The translations under genes and the position numbers were made by a program. The notes beneath the pieces are model-generated. The model did no database searches. It was given only the letters and a program-made list of their open reading frames with translations, and was not told the DNA's origin. Positions 60,868-64,000 of a stretch of 64,000 nt of DNA are shown piece by piece; position 1 is the stretch's first letter; every line of letters begins with the position of its first letter. The DNA is from Taenia hydatigena. Lineage: Eukaryota; Platyhelminthes; Cestoda; Cyclophyllidea; Taeniidae. The stretch is from positions 5,397,543-5,461,542 of the forward strand of contig JADWOT020000006.1 of the NCBI GenBank assembly GCA_036345935.2, in the 5' to 3' direction.

Positions 60868-61470
60868 AAATTCACTTCTTCAGACGTGCAGTCCCTTTAT
60901 TTCTTTAACTCATTCATCCACTGCTGCAGACTTGATGAGCCCTCTGAATGCACCAAAACTAAAGCACTCAAGTGAAACAATTACAAACCTAAAACTAAAT
61001 GACCGTACTCAGGTGGAGCGATCGAGTGTTTGAATATCTGAATGCACACGCCGCTTCTCGGGTGCACGACACTAGACAGTTCTACGCTCCAGCTATGCCA
61101 TAGCAGTGTAGCATACAGGATTCTGATTATTTTGTAAAGCAACACTTATACAAAGCGGAGTAGGCAGAGTAGGCTAAAAGAAAAGCTTTTGAAGTCAAGG
61201 CCTCTGCAGAAGCAGTCTGGGTTACCAACATATCTACTTGCTCCCGTCACTAGTCAAAAAAGTTGCGTAAAGAGTATTTAATTGAATCACACCAGGATAG
61301 AATGACATCGGAACGCACGCACTTGGGTGAACTGGCACGATGGGTGCGCCTGGCCTTACTTACACGCCACCGGTGTGGAGTACTCCAGACCCGCATATGC
61401 GCGTTCATGCTTGTTGCCTTCGCCGACATGTCATAAAAGTGCATGGACCACAAAATTTGCTTGTTTAAAA
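60868..61470 (+). repeat. Dispersed repeat, copy 2 of 2
   Basis: Same order of blocks as 56940-57660 in the same orientation, roughly three quarters identical by eye in the best-matching part (61290-61450). The hairpin of copy 1 is not preserved. Confidence 0.75.
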
Positions 61471-64000
61471 AGCATGTAGTTCTGAAAAACACTTCCATCT
61501 AAAAACTCACTAATCTATAAAGTTATTGTCCTCTCTCACTGATCTTACAGGGAAAATGCTAATATTTCTTGGCTAAATTAAGTTTGTTAAAAATAAAACT
61601 TTCGCTTACCGAATGATGATTAACTATTTATCGCGGCCTAGAAATTGCTAGAACGACTTAATTAATGCAATTTGAAGGTTTTTAAACTGAAGCTTATAAA
61701 AACCGGTGTGTTGCCCTACATGATAAGGATAATTACACTACTCTAGTGTTTATTTATTATTATATTAAATTCCTCATAAGACCTATTTGACTTCGATATC
61801 GCAATGACTCACCAAAACCGTCAAAATATATTTGAATTTGCCTTTTTATAATCACAACAGACTTTGTTGGGTTCTAAGTGGAGTAAATAATTTATATGTA
61901 AGTGGAAATGATGGATTACGTCTTGCATATTTTGTCGGAGGTGAGACTCCTTCTGGAGTTTTGCGAAAATTAAAGTCCCGTATTACGTTATCAAAGCGTT
62001 TTTATGTCCAAATTATTAAAGCGAGTTTGGTTTTACCTAAAAGATGTTCCAATATGCTCCTATTAGCCGAGTCCTTAATACCTTTAGAACCAACGGTGAA
62101 TTCCGTTTATATTCGATGCCTGAAAACACCAGATTGTGTGGAACGAAGTCCCTTATAGTAAAGTAATTGCCTAACTTAGAGAAGCCGAGTTTTATGCTAT
62201 AAATACGTTCCAATAGTGTAAAAAGTTTTGGTCAAAAATGACATTTTTCCCTTTATATCATTTTGATAGGTCATCCAAAATGCATACACATTGGAACCTG
62301 GTTCTTTATTAATATTATTTTGTGGAACTCATTGATAAAATGCAAAAAACATCAAATCCCCGAATGGGATGTGAGTTTGTATGTTTAAACAAAGTAAATG
62401 ACGAATTTGGTTATCACAGCTTACTGGAACAAGCTTTAAAATGGGCTTGTGGATGCTGGCAACGTCCGAAGGACGTGCCGCTATGCGGATGCACAATGGC
62501 GAAACCGGTTGCGTGAACCCCCCAGAGACATTTAGAGTCCTACGTACATATTTCCATACCGCCGCTCCACTACAAAAGTAAGGGTTGTAGAATGCACGAC
62601 ACTTTCGACTCAATTCGTAAACATTCAGAGATGTCTAGAAGTCGACAGATTCCTTTTGTACTTTTCATTTAAAAATGATCTCATTTCTGACGGTTAATTG
62701 TGATATGCCTTTAAAAAAGTGGTGTCATCGCGTCTACTTTGCTGAAATAAGTCAGTAAGTTAAAGCAATCATTTCAGGCAATAACCATGCGGCAAGTAGA
62801 ATGGTAAATTTTGTTTGCGGGAGGGTTATGCTCCCGATTCCCCTCTTTTAGTACTTTTTTTCAGACTCCAAATTGGAATAGTACGGTGTCAAACTAAACA
62901 TAGCCTTATTAGTGAGGGAACCTCATCTTTTCTGCACACTTTTAGGGATTATTTTGTGTATACCGACGCATTGATTGGACGACTTGAAGATGTCTCAAAG
63001 CTATGCAGCCTAACAAGAGGTGTTTATCAGGACTAGACGACTCGAGGCTCAAACAAAATGGCCAAAATGATGTGTAATCGATGTGGGTAACCGTAACGCA
63101 GGTGGCCGAATGTCGGTATAAAGCTGGTTATAATGCTAGTGTCTGTTGGAAAACAGATTGCCGTCCGTACCACAGGGGCCACATGCTCGCTATCTACATT
63201 CAACATAATAGAAATTCGGCAACTTATCTTTAGCAAGTTATAACAACTGCTTGCAACACATCATGTTATAATTAAGCTTATTAACATTTTAAGTAGTAAA
63301 GTAGATGGAGATGGTGTGCATTGTCTAGAACTAATTGCATTTTTCAATTCCTGGGCAATACTTGAGCGAGTCAGTTGGGTGATGCAGGTGTTCATGCTAT
63401 AGCAAGGCTATGCAGCATCTTGGTCGGCTGCGGTCGGTTTTCCTCCGTGTTAATGGGTCCTTGTTATGCTGTTTGCGCTCTAACATGTTACTTTAAAACT
63501 TTGAGTAGGCCTTTTCGGTGATTTGAAACCACCAGACTGACAGCGTGATTATTTTTGTGAGTAGACCCCCTTCTTATGGCTTACATTCACGAAAAGGGGT
63601 TATTTCCATTGTGTTCTAATAATCCAAAGTGCCTTCCTAACAATATGTCCGCCATCCTTTGCAAAGTGAATTTGGGACTGTTCGCTTGTTTCCTACCTAT
63701 TTCTAGGTACCTTTTATTTAAAAAAGACCATTTGCTAGTGCAATTATTCTTTCTATCTTTCAATTTTATTTCATACTGCTAAAAAGTGGCATTATTTGAG
63801 ACTCCTGGTTTGAGTTCACTAAGGTCTGCTATCATATTGCCTCCTCAAAGGTAAAACTCTAACCTAATGAGAGTGACCAAACGAATGAGAAACGATCATA
63901 TAGATAATTGTTCAGACAATGAAGCAGTTAGTCAAATGTAAGCTTGCTTTTGATAAAAATACAATGGGTTGGGTAAACTAGCCAAACCGGCTAGGTGGTA

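Larger units (their letters stand above)
54280..64000. other. Gene-poor, repeat-bearing region
   Basis: No recognisable protein gene was found in this 9.7 kb. It holds two old LTR-like pieces (54800-54885 and 55609-55781) and a pair of 0.6-0.7 kb direct repeats (56940-57660 and 60868-61470). A 108-codon frame at 61832-62158 follows a possible acceptor but matches no family I know. Confidence 0.6.

Noticed and set aside
1..64000. CRISPR arrays, bacterial operons or replication origins
   Set aside because: The window is eukaryotic with spliced genes; no regularly spaced identical repeats were seen.

Overview
The window is nuclear DNA of a eukaryote, most likely a parasitic flatworm (cestode). 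The reasons are metazoan multi-exon genes with GT-AG introns, several extremely short introns (29 to 39 bases), and a family of very small LTR retroelements (TRIM type) of the kind reported from tapeworms. The cestode assignment is an inference from these traits; no species can be named from the sequence.

Layout. 1-8482: no recognisable gene. 8483-18613 (minus): a CREB/ATF-type bZIP transcription factor in three exons, with a 7.35 kb intron. 19.6-21.9 kb: a cluster of TRIM copies, solo LTRs and fragments. 22473-24717 (plus): GPI mannosyltransferase 4 (PIGZ), two exons. 24936-29445 (minus): sirtuin 6, five exons, convergent with PIGZ (218 bases between stops); its 3.2 kb intron holds an unidentified ORF with an apparent signal peptide. 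30723-32210 (plus): GINS1/PSF1, head to head with SIRT6. 32.8-39.3 kb: more TRIM copies around the first of two tandem phosphoglycerate-mutase-like genes (35481-37783 and 39629-42447, both plus). 44136-48970 (minus): condensin subunit NCAPH, eleven exons. 53425-54279 (minus): an RMDN-type TPR protein in six exons split by tiny introns. 54.3-64 kb: old repeats, no recognisable gene.

The genes are not an operon or a shared pathway. They are housekeeping or regulatory genes (replication, chromosome condensation, chromatin deacylation, GPI anchor synthesis, microtubule dynamics, cAMP-type transcription). The most unusual content is the tandem PGAM-like pair. Both copies keep the fold, the exon phases and the second active-site histidine, but both have lost the phospho-accepting histidine of the RHG motif (RQG in one, RNG in the other) and the catalytic glutamate. 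Both look like pseudoenzymes, and each has a same-strand TRIM copy ending about 0.5 kb upstream of its first recognised exon.

All gene models were built by hand from reading frames, splice consensus and remembered family sequences; no alignment or database search was run.
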